Shown: in pieces, positions 1 to 7,696 of the stretch | Position numbering within the stretch: position 1 is the first letter of the stretch | Layout of the letters: every line of letters begins with the position of its first letter | Assembly (NCBI GenBank): GCA_020718525.1 | Contig: DYRX01000032.1 | Coordinates: 1-22,281 of the forward strand | Direction of reading: 5' to 3' | DNA length: 22,281 nt | From: Victivallis vadensis | Lineage (GTDB): Bacteria; Verrucomicrobiota; Lentisphaeria; Victivallales; GWF2-50-93 | The notes under the pieces: generated by a model | What the model was told of the DNA's origin: nothing | Databases searched by the model: none | Seen by the model: the letters and a program-made list of their open reading frames with translations, nothing else | Translations under genes and position numbers: made by a program

Positions 1-141
1 CAGGCAGATAAATCCCAACAACAGCAATTTCCACGAGTCAGGAATTCTGAAATTAAAATTGAAGAAAAAAGCACCCTGCGGCTTCCAAACGTGCAGAAGT
101 CGTTTTTCTTACCATGCTCTTTGCGCCAAGCGCTCCACGGC

Positions 142-164
142 AAAAAAGTGCCACTTTCACTTCC
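142..164 (-). terminator. Possible weak intrinsic terminator after acs
   Basis: Read on the minus strand, about 40 nt after the acs stop, the sequence forms a short stem AAGTG/CACTT with a 7-nt loop. It can be extended by two G-T pairs and runs into a tract of T residues. This fits a weak Rho-independent terminator of the adh-acs transcript. The stem is short and AT-rich, so the call is tentative. I see no convincing gene in positions 1-200; one minus-strand frame stays open to the left edge but has no clear start. Confidence 0.3.
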
Positions 165-200
165 ACGTCTACAGCGAAGCAACGCTGGTCAAATCAAAAG

Positions 201-2516
201 TCAAGGCTCTTCGGACATGAGCTTTGCAAGCACGTTGAAATCTTCCAGAGTCGTGACATCGCCTGAAATTTCCTCGGCTCCTGCCGCGACCTGCTTGAGA
301 AGGCGGCGCATTATTTTGCCGGATCTCGTCTTTGGCAACGCCTGCGTGAAACGGATTTCCTCTGGCCTTGCAATGGCTCCGAGATCGGCGGCGACTCTTT
401 TCCGTAGCTCATCCTTGAGATTTTTTCCCGGGGTCACGCCCTGTTTGAGGGTGACGAATGCCACGATCACGAATTCTTTCATGTCGTCCGGGCGCCCGAC
501 GACTGCGGCTTCGGCGACCGACGGATGGGCTACAAGCGCGCTTTCGATTTCTGCGGTTCCGATTCGGTGTCCAGAGACCTTGAGGACGTCGTCAATCCTG
601 CCGACGATCCAGAAATAGCCTTCGGAGTCCTTCCGCGCACCGTCGCCGGTGAAATATTTTCCAGGGGATTCGGACCAATACGTGCCGATGAAGCGGCTTC
701 TGTCCCCCCATACGCCCCTGCAGATGCTGGGCCATGGCTTTTCGATGAAGAGACGGCCGCCCGCGTTGATTTCCGCCTCTTTGAACTGGTCGTCGAGGAC
801 GCTTGCCTTGACGCCGAAAAACGGCATGCCTGCGGATCCGGGCTTTGCCGCCATCGCGCCGGGAAATGTGGAAATGAGAATGCTTCCCGTCTCGGTCTGC
901 CACCAGGTGTCGACGATGGGACATCTGCCTCCACCAATTTTTTCGCTGTACCATTTCCAGGCCTGCGGATTGATAGGCTCGCCAACGCTTCCGAGGAGGC
1001 GCAGAGACGAGAGATCATGCATTTCCGGATACTTGTCCCCCCATTGCATGAAGCTTCTGATCGCGGTCGGAGCTGTGTAGAGTATGGTCGCCCTGTGCCG
1101 TTCGACAATTGACCAGAAGCGGTCCTTGTCGGGAAAATTCGGCGCCCCTTCATAGATTAGAACAGTGCTGGCATTTGCCAGAGGGCCATAGACGACATAG
1201 CTGTGCCCTGTTATCCAGCCGATGTCGGCAGTGCACCAGAATATGTCCTTGTCCTTGATGTCGAAGTAGTAGCGATGAGTCGCCGCCGCGCCGAGCATGT
1301 AACCAGCGGTACTGTGGTAGATTCCCTTAGGCTTGCCTGTCGAGCCGCTTGTGTAGAGAATGAAAAGAACGTCCTCGGAATCCATCTCCTCAGCGGGGCA
1401 GTCGGAATTTGCGCCCGCCGCGAGCTCATGCCACCATAGATCTCTGCCCTGAAGCATTTCGATCTCGTTGGCACAGCGCTTCACAACCAACACCTTTCTT
1501 ACATCCGTGCAAAGAGGCAGTTCCGAGCCATCCTTCCTGAGCGCGAGAGCATCATCAACATTTTTTTTGAGTGGAACTATTTCGCCTCTGCGGTTTCCGC
1601 CGTCGGCAGTGATGATGAGGGAAGCCTGGCAGTCAGCCGCCCTGTCTGCAATCGCCTGCGAACTGAAACCGCCGAAGACGACCGAATGGATCATGCCGAT
1701 TCTTGCGCATGCGAGCATGGCGGCGACGGATTCCGGCAACATGGGCATGTAGATTATAGCCCGGTCTCCTTTTCGGTAGCCGAGCGATTTCAAGCCATTT
1801 GCGATCCGGCAGACCTCCTCGTGAAGCTGTCTGTAGCTGATCCTGCGGATTTCGGGCTGTCCCTCTGCGTCCACAGGCTCGCCCTCCCACAAGATCGCGG
1901 TTTTGCCTCCATGCGCGGCTAGATGCCGGTCCAGGCAGTTTTCCGCCGCATTGAGCTTGCCGCCAATGAACCATTTCGCGTCCGGAGGATTCCATTCGAG
2001 GACTTTGTCCCATTTTTTCCTCCAAAGCAGAGTTTTTTCCGCCGCCTCTCCGAAGAATGCCTCAGGATCCGATATCGATCGCGCATGCATGCTCTGGTAG
2101 TCGCCCATTCTGCCTAAATGGGCCGAAGCTGAAAATTCAGCGGATGGCGGGAATTTTTCAGACTGCATCTCCTTGCCGTCCAATTGGTTGGATGGATCTG
2201 AAATCAGCATTTCAAGGCCGGAGGACTGTATGATCTTCTTTATGAATGGATTTGCTCCGCATATCTTGAACTTGCCTTTTCCGACTTTTTTTGCGGATTT
2301 GACGACAGTCCTAAGGAAAAGCGACGACACATATTCGACCTGCGAAAAATCGAAGATGATGGAAAGTGAAGCAGGAGGACACTTTTCGCCAGCCAGAGCA
2401 ATTTCGCGGTCAATTCCGGGGTCCAGCCTGGAGCAGACATCGCTGTCAAAGCGGCCCGAAAAAAGGAGGCGGAGCGTATTCGAACCCGAATCGAAGGATG
2501 CAGAATACTCGCTCAT
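201..2516 (-). CDS. acsA: STAS domain-acetyl-CoA synthetase fusion (AMP-forming)
   Basis: A 771-residue protein. Residues about 137-771 are a full-length AMP-forming acetyl-CoA synthetase, which activates acetate with ATP and CoA. Visible motifs are the P-loop-like YTSGSTGKPKG (388-398), the acetate-pocket WWQTETG (538-544), YFTGDGARKD (621-630), the hinge region DVLKVSGHR (643-651) and the C-terminal PKTRSGK, whose Lys734 matches the lysine acetylated in known enzymes. Residues 1-110 are an additional STAS (anti-sigma-factor-antagonist type) domain. FDFSQVEYVSSLFLR (55-69) aligns with the phosphoserine loop of SpoIIAA, with Ser64/Ser65 kept. A linker of about 30 residues joins the two and no stop separates them. 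The upstream alcohol dehydrogenase ends 4 nt before this start, so the genes are probably co-transcribed. Family ACS proteins are usually about 650 residues, so the fusion is the odd feature. Enzyme identity is very sure; a regulatory role for STAS is inference. Confidence 0.95.
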   Translation of the reverse strand: MSEYSASFDSGSNTLRLLFSGRFDSDVCSRLDPGIDREIALAGEKCPPASLSIIFDFSQVEYVSSLFLRTVVKSAKKVGKGKFKICGANPFIKKIIQSSGLEMLISDPSNQLDGKEMQSEKFPPSAEFSASAHLGRMGDYQSMHARSISDPEAFFGEAAEKTLLWRKKWDKVLEWNPPDAKWFIGGKLNAAENCLDRHLAAHGGKTAILWEGEPVDAEGQPEIRRISYRQLHEEVCRIANGLKSLGYRKGDRAIIYMPMLPESVAAMLACARIGMIHSVVFGGFSSQAIADRAADCQASLIITADGGNRRGEIVPLKKNVDDALALRKDGSELPLCTDVRKVLVVKRCANEIEMLQGRDLWWHELAAGANSDCPAEEMDSEDVLFILYTSGSTGKPKGIYHSTAGYMLGAAATHRYYFDIKDKDIFWCTADIGWITGHSYVVYGPLANASTVLIYEGAPNFPDKDRFWSIVERHRATILYTAPTAIRSFMQWGDKYPEMHDLSSLRLLGSVGEPINPQAWKWYSEKIGGGRCPIVDTWWQTETGSILISTFPGAMAAKPGSAGMPFFGVKASVLDDQFKEAEINAGGRLFIEKPWPSICRGVWGDRSRFIGTYWSESPGKYFTGDGARKDSEGYFWIVGRIDDVLKVSGHRIGTAEIESALVAHPSVAEAAVVGRPDDMKEFVIVAFVTLKQGVTPGKNLKDELRKRVAADLGAIARPEEIRFTQALPKTRSGKIMRRLLKQVAAGAEEISGDVTTLEDFNVLAKLMSEEP

Positions 2517-2520
2517 GGAA

Positions 2521-3684
2521 TCACATCGCCGCCTTGTATATTGCCATCACATCTTTGAGTGTAGGCACTCTTGGATTTGTGAATCCGCAGGCGTCCTTCA
2601 TGGCGTTCTTCGCCATGACTTCGAAATCCTTTTCCTCGACTTTCAGCTCTCTCAGACCGGATGGTATGCCCACATCCTTGGAGAGCGTCTGAATCGCGGA
2701 AATGGCGACATCGGCTCCGTCGCGCTCTGAAAGTCCGGACACATCTTCGCCAAGAGCGACGGCGATGTCGGCAAAGCGTCCCAGCCGCGAAATAAGGTTG
2801 AATTGGGAGACGTGGGGCAGAAGTATGGCATTGCACATTCCGTGCGCAAGATTGTAGAAGCCACCGAGCTGGTGCGCCATCGCGTGGACATAGCCGAGGC
2901 TGGCGTTGTTGAATGCCATTCCTGCGAGATATTCGGCATATGCCATTTTATCCCTGGCCTCCATGTCTGCACCGTTTGCAACTGCCGGGCGGAGATATTC
3001 GGAGACAAGCTCTATCGCCTTGAGAGCGCAGGCGTCGGTGATCGGCGTTGCGATCGTTGAAACATAGGCTTCGACCGCATGGGTCAGAGCGTCCATTCCC
3101 GTGCATGCCGTCAGGAACGGAGGCATGCCTGCCATGAGCTCAGGATCATTCAGCGCGAGGGTTGGTGTCGTGCGCCAGTCAACAATCGCCATCTTGACTT
3201 TGCGGGAAGTGTCGGTAATTATGCAGAACCTTGTCATCTCGCTGGCGGTTCCAGCCGTTGTGTTCACGGCAATGAAGGGCGGCATGTTTTTCGTTGATTT
3301 GTCCACGCCTTCGTAGTCATGGATCTTACCTCCGTTGCTGGCAAGTATTCCGATGCCCTTGCCGCAGTCGTGCGAACTTCCGCCACCAAGAGTTATTATC
3401 ATGTCGCAGGCGTTGGACTTGTAGATCTCTATGCCTTCGTGGACATTCTTGTCCGTCGGATTTGGAATGGTCTTGTCGTAGACGACCGTGCTGATCCCGT
3501 CGTTTTCAAGGAGTTTCACAATTTTCCCGGTAGTTCCTATCTTCGTCATGCCCTCGTCAGTAACGATGAGCGGCTTTTTGCCTCCCAGGCTCTTGACTTT
3601 GGCTCCGAGTTCGGTGTGACAGCCCACACCCATCAGGGAGACGGTTGGAATGAAGAACCCGTAAGTCTGTCTGCCGATAGCCAT
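2521..3684 (-). CDS. Iron-containing (group III) alcohol dehydrogenase
   Basis: A 387-residue NAD(P)-dependent alcohol dehydrogenase of the Fe-ADH family, which interconverts primary alcohols or diols and aldehydes in the cytoplasm. The nucleotide-binding GGGSSHDCGKG motif lies at 100-110. The metal ligands fit the family spacing: Asp198 and His202 in TGMDALTHA, then His267 and His281 in VHAMAHQLGG...LAHG. An ATG nine codons upstream (3711) is possible, but GGAGG lies 6 nt before the ATG at 3684, so that start is preferred. It is the first gene of a two-gene operon with acs (4-nt gap). Natural substrates could be ethanol, butanol, lactaldehyde or 1,3-propanediol; the sequence does not decide. 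Family assignment is very sure. Confidence 0.94.
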   Translation of the reverse strand: MAIGRQTYGFFIPTVSLMGVGCHTELGAKVKSLGGKKPLIVTDEGMTKIGTTGKIVKLLENDGISTVVYDKTIPNPTDKNVHEGIEIYKSNACDMIITLGGGSSHDCGKGIGILASNGGKIHDYEGVDKSTKNMPPFIAVNTTAGTASEMTRFCIITDTSRKVKMAIVDWRTTPTLALNDPELMAGMPPFLTACTGMDALTHAVEAYVSTIATPITDACALKAIELVSEYLRPAVANGADMEARDKMAYAEYLAGMAFNNASLGYVHAMAHQLGGFYNLAHGMCNAILLPHVSQFNLISRLGRFADIAVALGEDVSGLSERDGADVAISAIQTLSKDVGIPSGLRELKVEEKDFEVMAKNAMKDACGFTNPRVPTLKDVMAIYKAAM

Positions 3685-3906
3685 CTTAGACCTCCACTTT
3701 TCTTGTTGCATTTTTTAGAAAGCGACAGCAAAGCCCAATGCCCGTTCTGGAGAATAGCTCTTTCATCGGAAATATTCAAATTAGTATTCCGTTAAATTTG
3801 CTTGTATTCCTTTTCTCGAATGGCATTGTAATTGCGCGAGTGTTCCGCAAACCGCGCCGCATTCGGGGTCGCTATCGGAATCAGAATATTTTTCAGGAAA
3901 AATAAA
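3685..3906. other. Divergent intergenic region (adh / DUF1501)
   Basis: These 222 bp separate the oppositely oriented adh and DUF1501 genes and should hold both promoters. AT-rich stretches lie around 3770-3835, for example a TGTAAT at 3827-3832, but no -35/-10 pair with good spacing stands out. The ribosome binding site of DUF1501 (AGGA, 3895-3898) lies at the right end and that of adh (GGAGG) at the left end. I see no small gene here. Confidence 0.5.
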
Positions 3907-5232
3907 ATGAGCGGAGACCATCTAAGCAGAAGAGACTTTATCGGCAAGTGCGCTCTCGGCGCACTTGGTCTTGTCGCCGCGCCAAACTTGCTCCTTGCCC
4001 AGGAAAAAGCGAAAAACGAAAAGAAATCGCCCGCCTTCGCTTCGTCTGTGATTGAAATCTGGCTTTGGGGCGGACCTTCCCATCTCGAAACCTTTGATCC
4101 CAAGCCAGATGCGGCTTACGACTATAACGGTGGTTTCAAAGCTGTCCCCACGAATGTTCCGGGAATGGAAATAAGCGAATTTCTCCCAAATCTTGCCAAG
4201 ATGGCGGACAAATATTCTGTCGTAAGAAGCATGACCCACGGCAATAACGGACACGAAACCGCGACATATCTCATGCAGACCGGACGCGAGCCAGGCGGAA
4301 AAGTCTTTCCCTGCATTGGATCCGTCATCGGCATGATGAAAGGCTACGACTACGGATACAAGGGCAAAATTCCGCCATATATCCTGCTCACAAGCTCCAA
4401 AGGACGTTTTTCCGAGACAGGCTTTTTGAGTCCCAAATACAGGCCTCTTGTGACTGGCGGAGATCCGAACGCAAGCGTTTTTGCCGTCGAAGGAATTGTG
4501 AATGCAAGAATATCCAAGGAACAGCAGATCAGAAACAGGGGTTTCCTCGAGAAAATGGACAAGCTTGGAGAGGAGTCACACGACGAGGAGAAATTTGCTA
4601 ATTTCGCAAAATCCGGTGACGAGGCATACGATCTCATGGTGGGCGAGGCGGGCGCCGTCTTCGATTTGTCCAAGGAATCGAAGGAGACCAGAGACAAATA
4701 CGGCAGAAACTGGTTTGGGCAGTCCGCTCTTGCGGCGCGCAGGCTTGTAGAAGCTAAGGTTCCCTACATAACGATCAATTTCAACGGATGGGACACGCAC
4801 AAAAGACACTTTCAGGCCATACGCAACAAGCTCCAACAGCTTGATCAGGGGCTTTCGGCGCTCATCTCAGATCTCGACTCGAAAAAGCTTTTGGACGGCA
4901 CAATAATCTGGTGTTCTGGCGAGTTTGGCAGAGAGCCCAAAGTCTCCTGGGACAGCCCCTGGAACGGCGGGCGCCAGCATTACGGAAAATGCTTCAGCTC
5001 CATGCTTGCAGGCGGCGGCTTCAAAGGCGGAATTGTCGTCGGTTCATCCGATGCGAAAGGGGAAAACCCAGCCTCGCGTCCGGTTTATCCGCAGGATTTT
5101 CTGGGAAGCATTTATGAAAGATGCGGCATCAATCCCGATGCAAAAATGCCCAATCCCATGGGTGAAGACATCAGGATCATGCCCCCTGCCTCCAAGTTTG
5201 GAAGACTCACGGAGCTCTACGCGGACGCATAG
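3907..5232 (+). CDS. Tat-exported DUF1501 domain protein
   Basis: A 441-residue protein of the DUF1501 family, related to the alkaline phosphatase/sulfatase superfamily and common in Planctomycetes and other PVC bacteria; the reaction is unknown. A twin-arginine signal is clear: LSRRDFIG at residues 6-13, a hydrophobic stretch, then a likely cleavage near LLLAQ (about 31), so it works outside the cytoplasmic membrane. Conserved blocks include WGGPSHLETFDPKP, a GWDTHKRHF motif and CSGEFGREP, which are candidate metal-binding segments. The ATG at 3907 was chosen because it starts just before the Tat motif and has AGGA 8 nt upstream; an ATG at 3832 would put 25 unlikely residues in front. In Planctomycetes such genes usually sit next to a DUF1549/DUF1553 cytochrome-like gene; none is seen here. 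Confidence 0.9.
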   Translation: MSGDHLSRRDFIGKCALGALGLVAAPNLLLAQEKAKNEKKSPAFASSVIEIWLWGGPSHLETFDPKPDAAYDYNGGFKAVPTNVPGMEISEFLPNLAKMADKYSVVRSMTHGNNGHETATYLMQTGREPGGKVFPCIGSVIGMMKGYDYGYKGKIPPYILLTSSKGRFSETGFLSPKYRPLVTGGDPNASVFAVEGIVNARISKEQQIRNRGFLEKMDKLGEESHDEEKFANFAKSGDEAYDLMVGEAGAVFDLSKESKETRDKYGRNWFGQSALAARRLVEAKVPYITINFNGWDTHKRHFQAIRNKLQQLDQGLSALISDLDSKKLLDGTIIWCSGEFGREPKVSWDSPWNGGRQHYGKCFSSMLAGGGFKGGIVVGSSDAKGENPASRPVYPQDFLGSIYERCGINPDAKMPNPMGEDIRIMPPASKFGRLTELYADA

Positions 5233-5586
5233 TCTAAAAAAGTTCTCGCTGTGAAATTTGCTTGAGGACTCGGGCGTGTCGTTTGACCTAGTTGGTGTAC
5301 GGACTTCTGCTTTTGCTTCTCTCCAGTCATATACAACCAAATCAGCACGCTAAACCGTGAACACCAACAAAGGACTTGCTAAGAAAATACATAAATCTCC
5401 GTTCTTGTGCTACATCTTAGGCGCATTGCATATGCTTACAAGATACGCTCCGAAGGGAATTAGAAAAAGTTCACGTTTACAAGCCGACGATCGGGGGCGC
5501 TCGGTATTTACTGACTCTTTAGACCTGTCATTTACAGGATTCTTTGTGGAACTGTTGCGGCAATGCCTCTGTATTAGTGGAATGAG

Positions 5587-5609
5587 GAATCAAAGCTTGA
5601 CTTTGATTC
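5587..5609. repeat. Perfect 9-bp inverted repeat overlapping a -35 box
   Basis: GAATCAAAG and CTTTGATTC are separated by 5 nt (CTTGA). The right arm overlaps the candidate -35 hexamer TTGACT of the eight-gene operon. It could be an operator for a dimeric regulator, or a hairpin if an upstream transcript reads through. What is seen is the repeat and its position; the regulatory role is inferred. Confidence 0.5.
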
Positions 5610-5624
5610 GGAAAGCTGTATTAA
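5597..5624 (+). promoter_or_regulatory. Candidate sigma-70 promoter of the MoxR operon
   Basis: TTGACT (5597-5602) is separated by 16 nt from TATTAA (5619-5624), giving a predicted start near 5631, about 40 nt before the first gene of the operon. The -35 matches five of six consensus bases and the -10 four of six. It is the best candidate in the region upstream of the operon and lies over an inverted repeat. Confidence 0.4.
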
Positions 5625-5672
5625 ATGGTGGCTTCGTGTGATTTTTAGATTAGGAGTCCCAATCTGAGCAGT

Positions 5673-5996
5673 TTGAAAAATCAACGATGTGAAAAGCACC
5701 CGGATCGGGAGGCCGCCGTCTGCTGTCCTTCATGCGGGCTCTTCTTCTGCAGGGAATGCGTGACAGAACACGCCGGAAAACGTCTGTGCATATCCTGTCT
5801 GAAGAAGCTCAAACGCAAAGATGCAGGGAAGAGTCCCGGCAAGATTCTGCTGGGGCGCGTTCTTGTCCTCGGATCGCTTCTGGCAGGATTTTTAATCTCA
5901 TGCTGTTTCTTTTATTTCGCAGGAATTCTGCTTTCATCAATACCTCAGAAGTATCACAGCGGGCAGTCAGCCGGGAAAATTATGGAAGAGAAATGA
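5673..5996 (+). CDS. B-box-like zinc-finger membrane protein
   Basis: A 107-residue protein. Residues 6-42 hold a dense Cys/His pattern (C6-x2-H9, C18-x2-C21, C26-x2-C29, H33, C39-x2-C42) like a B-box-type double zinc-binding fold. One hydrophobic membrane segment follows at about 62-88, with a short polar tail. The zinc module probably faces the cytoplasm. The only reasonable start is TTG at 5673: an in-frame stop lies at 5646 and there is no in-frame ATG before the cysteines. An AGGAG lies 16 nt upstream, a long spacing, so the exact start is uncertain. The stop overlaps the next start (ATGA). It opens an operon of membrane proteins around a MoxR ATPase and may recruit or anchor partners there; function unknown. 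Confidence 0.72.
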   Translation: MKNQRCEKHPDREAAVCCPSCGLFFCRECVTEHAGKRLCISCLKKLKRKDAGKSPGKILLGRVLVLGSLLAGFLISCCFFYFAGILLSSIPQKYHSGQSAGKIMEEK

Positions 5997-6874
5997 TATC
6001 TGGCAATAAGGGCAAATTGGATTCTAAATTGAAAAGACGTTCGGACAGGATCAGCTCTGTAGAGCTCATAGATCAGTCACTGGACTTGCTCTGCCACAAG
6101 CGTCTGGCTCTTCTCCCCCTATACTACTGCGGGGCGATCCCCTTCATGTCCGCCCTGGTTTTCTTCATAAACGAGATGTCCTTTTCAGTCTTTGCGGCCT
6201 CCAACTGTCTTCCATGGGCAGTCATTCTTTCCTTTCTCTTCATCTGGAAAAATTACATAAATTCCCTTTTTTGCAGAAAAATTTTCATCATTCTCTGCAC
6301 TGGAGCCAAATCCGAATCGAAACTTCTAGGTGAAAAGCTCAGTCTTCTTGATCATTTCAGACTGATATCGGCACAGTCTCTCTTTCAGTCTGCGGCATTG
6401 ATCGCGCGTCCCATTTCGCTCATTTTTTTCACGAGCGCCTGGACAGGCGCCTTCTTCAATACGCTTTGTGCGGAATCCGGGATAGAGAGAGGAAGTATTA
6501 TGAAGTCGCTCAGTAAAAGCACTATTGATATTCTTGATGATTCGTGGAAGCTCAACTGCCTTCAATATGTGTTCATTTGCATCTTTGGAATGACTGCGCT
6601 GAACGTGGGAATCATAATTCTGCTTATGCCAAATCTTTTGAAAAGCGTCTTAGGGATAGACACGCCATTTTCATTGAGTTCCGGCATCTCCAACTATATT
6701 TCCATGGTCTTCAACACCAGCTTCATCTCGATTGTAATTGCCATATCGCTTCTTTTCCTTGATCCTATCGTTAAAACGGTCTTCACCGTCCGTTTTTTCT
6801 ATGCGGAATCGCAGTCCAAGGCCTACGACATTTCCCATGAGCTGTCTGAAATACGAGAAGAGAAAGCTGTTTGA
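5993..6874 (+). CDS. Polytopic membrane protein of unknown function
   Basis: A 293-residue integral membrane protein with about five or six hydrophobic segments (roughly 38-60, 72-90, 135-155, 190-213 and 240-258). I do not recognise a named family. Its place and topology recall the GPDPase-membrane-domain or Yip1-like proteins that often sit in MoxR/DUF4129 clusters, but this is only a resemblance. The open frame extends upstream to 5732, but the ATG at 5993 has GGAAGAG just before it and overlaps the stop of the previous gene by 4 nt, so this start is well supported. Three nt after its stop the DUF4129 gene begins. Confidence 0.8.
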   Translation: MISGNKGKLDSKLKRRSDRISSVELIDQSLDLLCHKRLALLPLYYCGAIPFMSALVFFINEMSFSVFAASNCLPWAVILSFLFIWKNYINSLFCRKIFIILCTGAKSESKLLGEKLSLLDHFRLISAQSLFQSAALIARPISLIFFTSAWTGAFFNTLCAESGIERGSIMKSLSKSTIDILDDSWKLNCLQYVFICIFGMTALNVGIIILLMPNLLKSVLGIDTPFSLSSGISNYISMVFNTSFISIVIAISLLFLDPIVKTVFTVRFFYAESQSKAYDISHELSEIREEKAV

Positions 6875-6877
6875 GGA

Positions 6878-7696
6878 ATGAAAGCTCCCTTCTATTTCTC
6901 AAAAATCCGAGCTGATTTTCTTAGGAATATCAAGGATCCCATCCTTTCATGCATTCTTTATGGAGCAGCGGCCCCCATTCCGGACGAGGAGCTTGAAGAC
7001 GCATTGGACCGTGTGGTGCATGACAGGGACTTTGCCTGGAGGATGCCGCCTGTGGAGAGCGATGAGCCGAAGTCCCTGCTGGTCAAACTTTTGGATAGTA
7101 TTTCAGATGGACTCAAGAAGATGCTCTTAGAATTGGCAGAGTTCATCGAAGAAATAGTGTTAAGCTTCAGATCAGACGCAGATAAGGGAGACTGGCTAGG
7201 AAATATGCTGAGCGGCGGAAAATTTCTTACGATCACAGTTATCCTGATTGCCGTTCTTACAGCTTTCCTTCTGTGGAGGCATCTGAAAAATAAATCCAAC
7301 GACAAGCTGAAATTGCAGCGTCTTGACCCGATTAAGAAGGACGTCGAATCTATTGACTCCCTGTCTCCGTCCGAAATACTTGAATCCGAATGGCATGAGA
7401 TCGGGCAGGGTTTTCTAAGGTCCGGCGACTACAAGTCGGCCGTCCGCGCAATCTTTATCGCCTCCATTGCAATTTTGTCGAAGAAGGAGATAATCGTCCT
7501 CAGAAAATCCAAGACGAACAGGGAGTATTCGCGGGAGCTGAGAAGGAAATTGCGCAGGGCAGGAGATGCCGGCGATGCATTCAACCAGAGTCTGTCATTC
7601 TTTGAAATGGTATGCTATGGAAATGCAGATCCTGACAGGGAGATGGCGGAGGCGTGCTTCAGAAACTACGAAAAATTCAAGGCATTGTCGCAATGA
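6878..7696 (+). CDS. DUF4129 domain membrane protein
   Basis: A 272-residue protein with an N-terminal region of about 110 residues, one membrane segment at about 115-133 and a cytoplasmic C-terminal domain (about 173-270). That domain has the helical pattern of DUF4129: EWHEIGQGFLRSGDYKSAVR, the NREYSRELRR segment, then an FFEMVCYG helix. DUF4129 proteins are found with MoxR, DUF58 and DUF4350 genes and often resemble the C-terminal part of transglutaminase-like membrane proteins; the biochemical role is not established. No transglutaminase domain is present here. The gene starts 3 nt after its neighbour and its stop overlaps the DUF4350 start (ATGA). Confidence 0.82.
   Translation: MKAPFYFSKIRADFLRNIKDPILSCILYGAAAPIPDEELEDALDRVVHDRDFAWRMPPVESDEPKSLLVKLLDSISDGLKKMLLELAEFIEEIVLSFRSDADKGDWLGNMLSGGKFLTITVILIAVLTAFLLWRHLKNKSNDKLKLQRLDPIKKDVESIDSLSPSEILESEWHEIGQGFLRSGDYKSAVRAIFIASIAILSKKEIIVLRKSKTNREYSRELRRKLRRAGDAGDAFNQSLSFFEMVCYGNADPDREMAEACFRNYEKFKALSQ

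Larger units (their letters stand above)
5233..5672. other. 440-bp intergenic region without a convincing gene
   Basis: No supported coding region. A plus-strand open frame at 5357-5641 (94 codons) has no good ribosome binding site, no recognisable domain and an unremarkable composition, so I do not call it. The stretch contains two small perfect hairpins: CCTGT/ACAGG around 5525-5540, and a 9-bp stem at 5587-5609 listed separately. The right end carries the candidate promoter of the downstream operon. A small RNA or a decayed gene is possible, but nothing I recognise (tmRNA, RNase P, SRP or 6S RNA) fits. Confidence 0.5.

Noticed and set aside
525..1153. Long open frames on both strands inside acs
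   Set aside because: They lie wholly inside the strongly supported ACS frame, have arginine/serine-rich shadow composition and no ribosome binding sites.
2106..2168. Independent internal start for ACS (ATG at 2168 or 2108)
   Set aside because: The AAGGAG at 2168 directly abuts the ATG with no spacing and the site at 2108 is weak. The frame is continuous from 2516 with a good STAS-like module, so the fusion is the simpler reading.
5357..5641. 94-codon plus-strand ORF
   Set aside because: No ribosome binding site, no domain, odd composition, and its end overlaps the candidate promoter and inverted repeat of the next operon.
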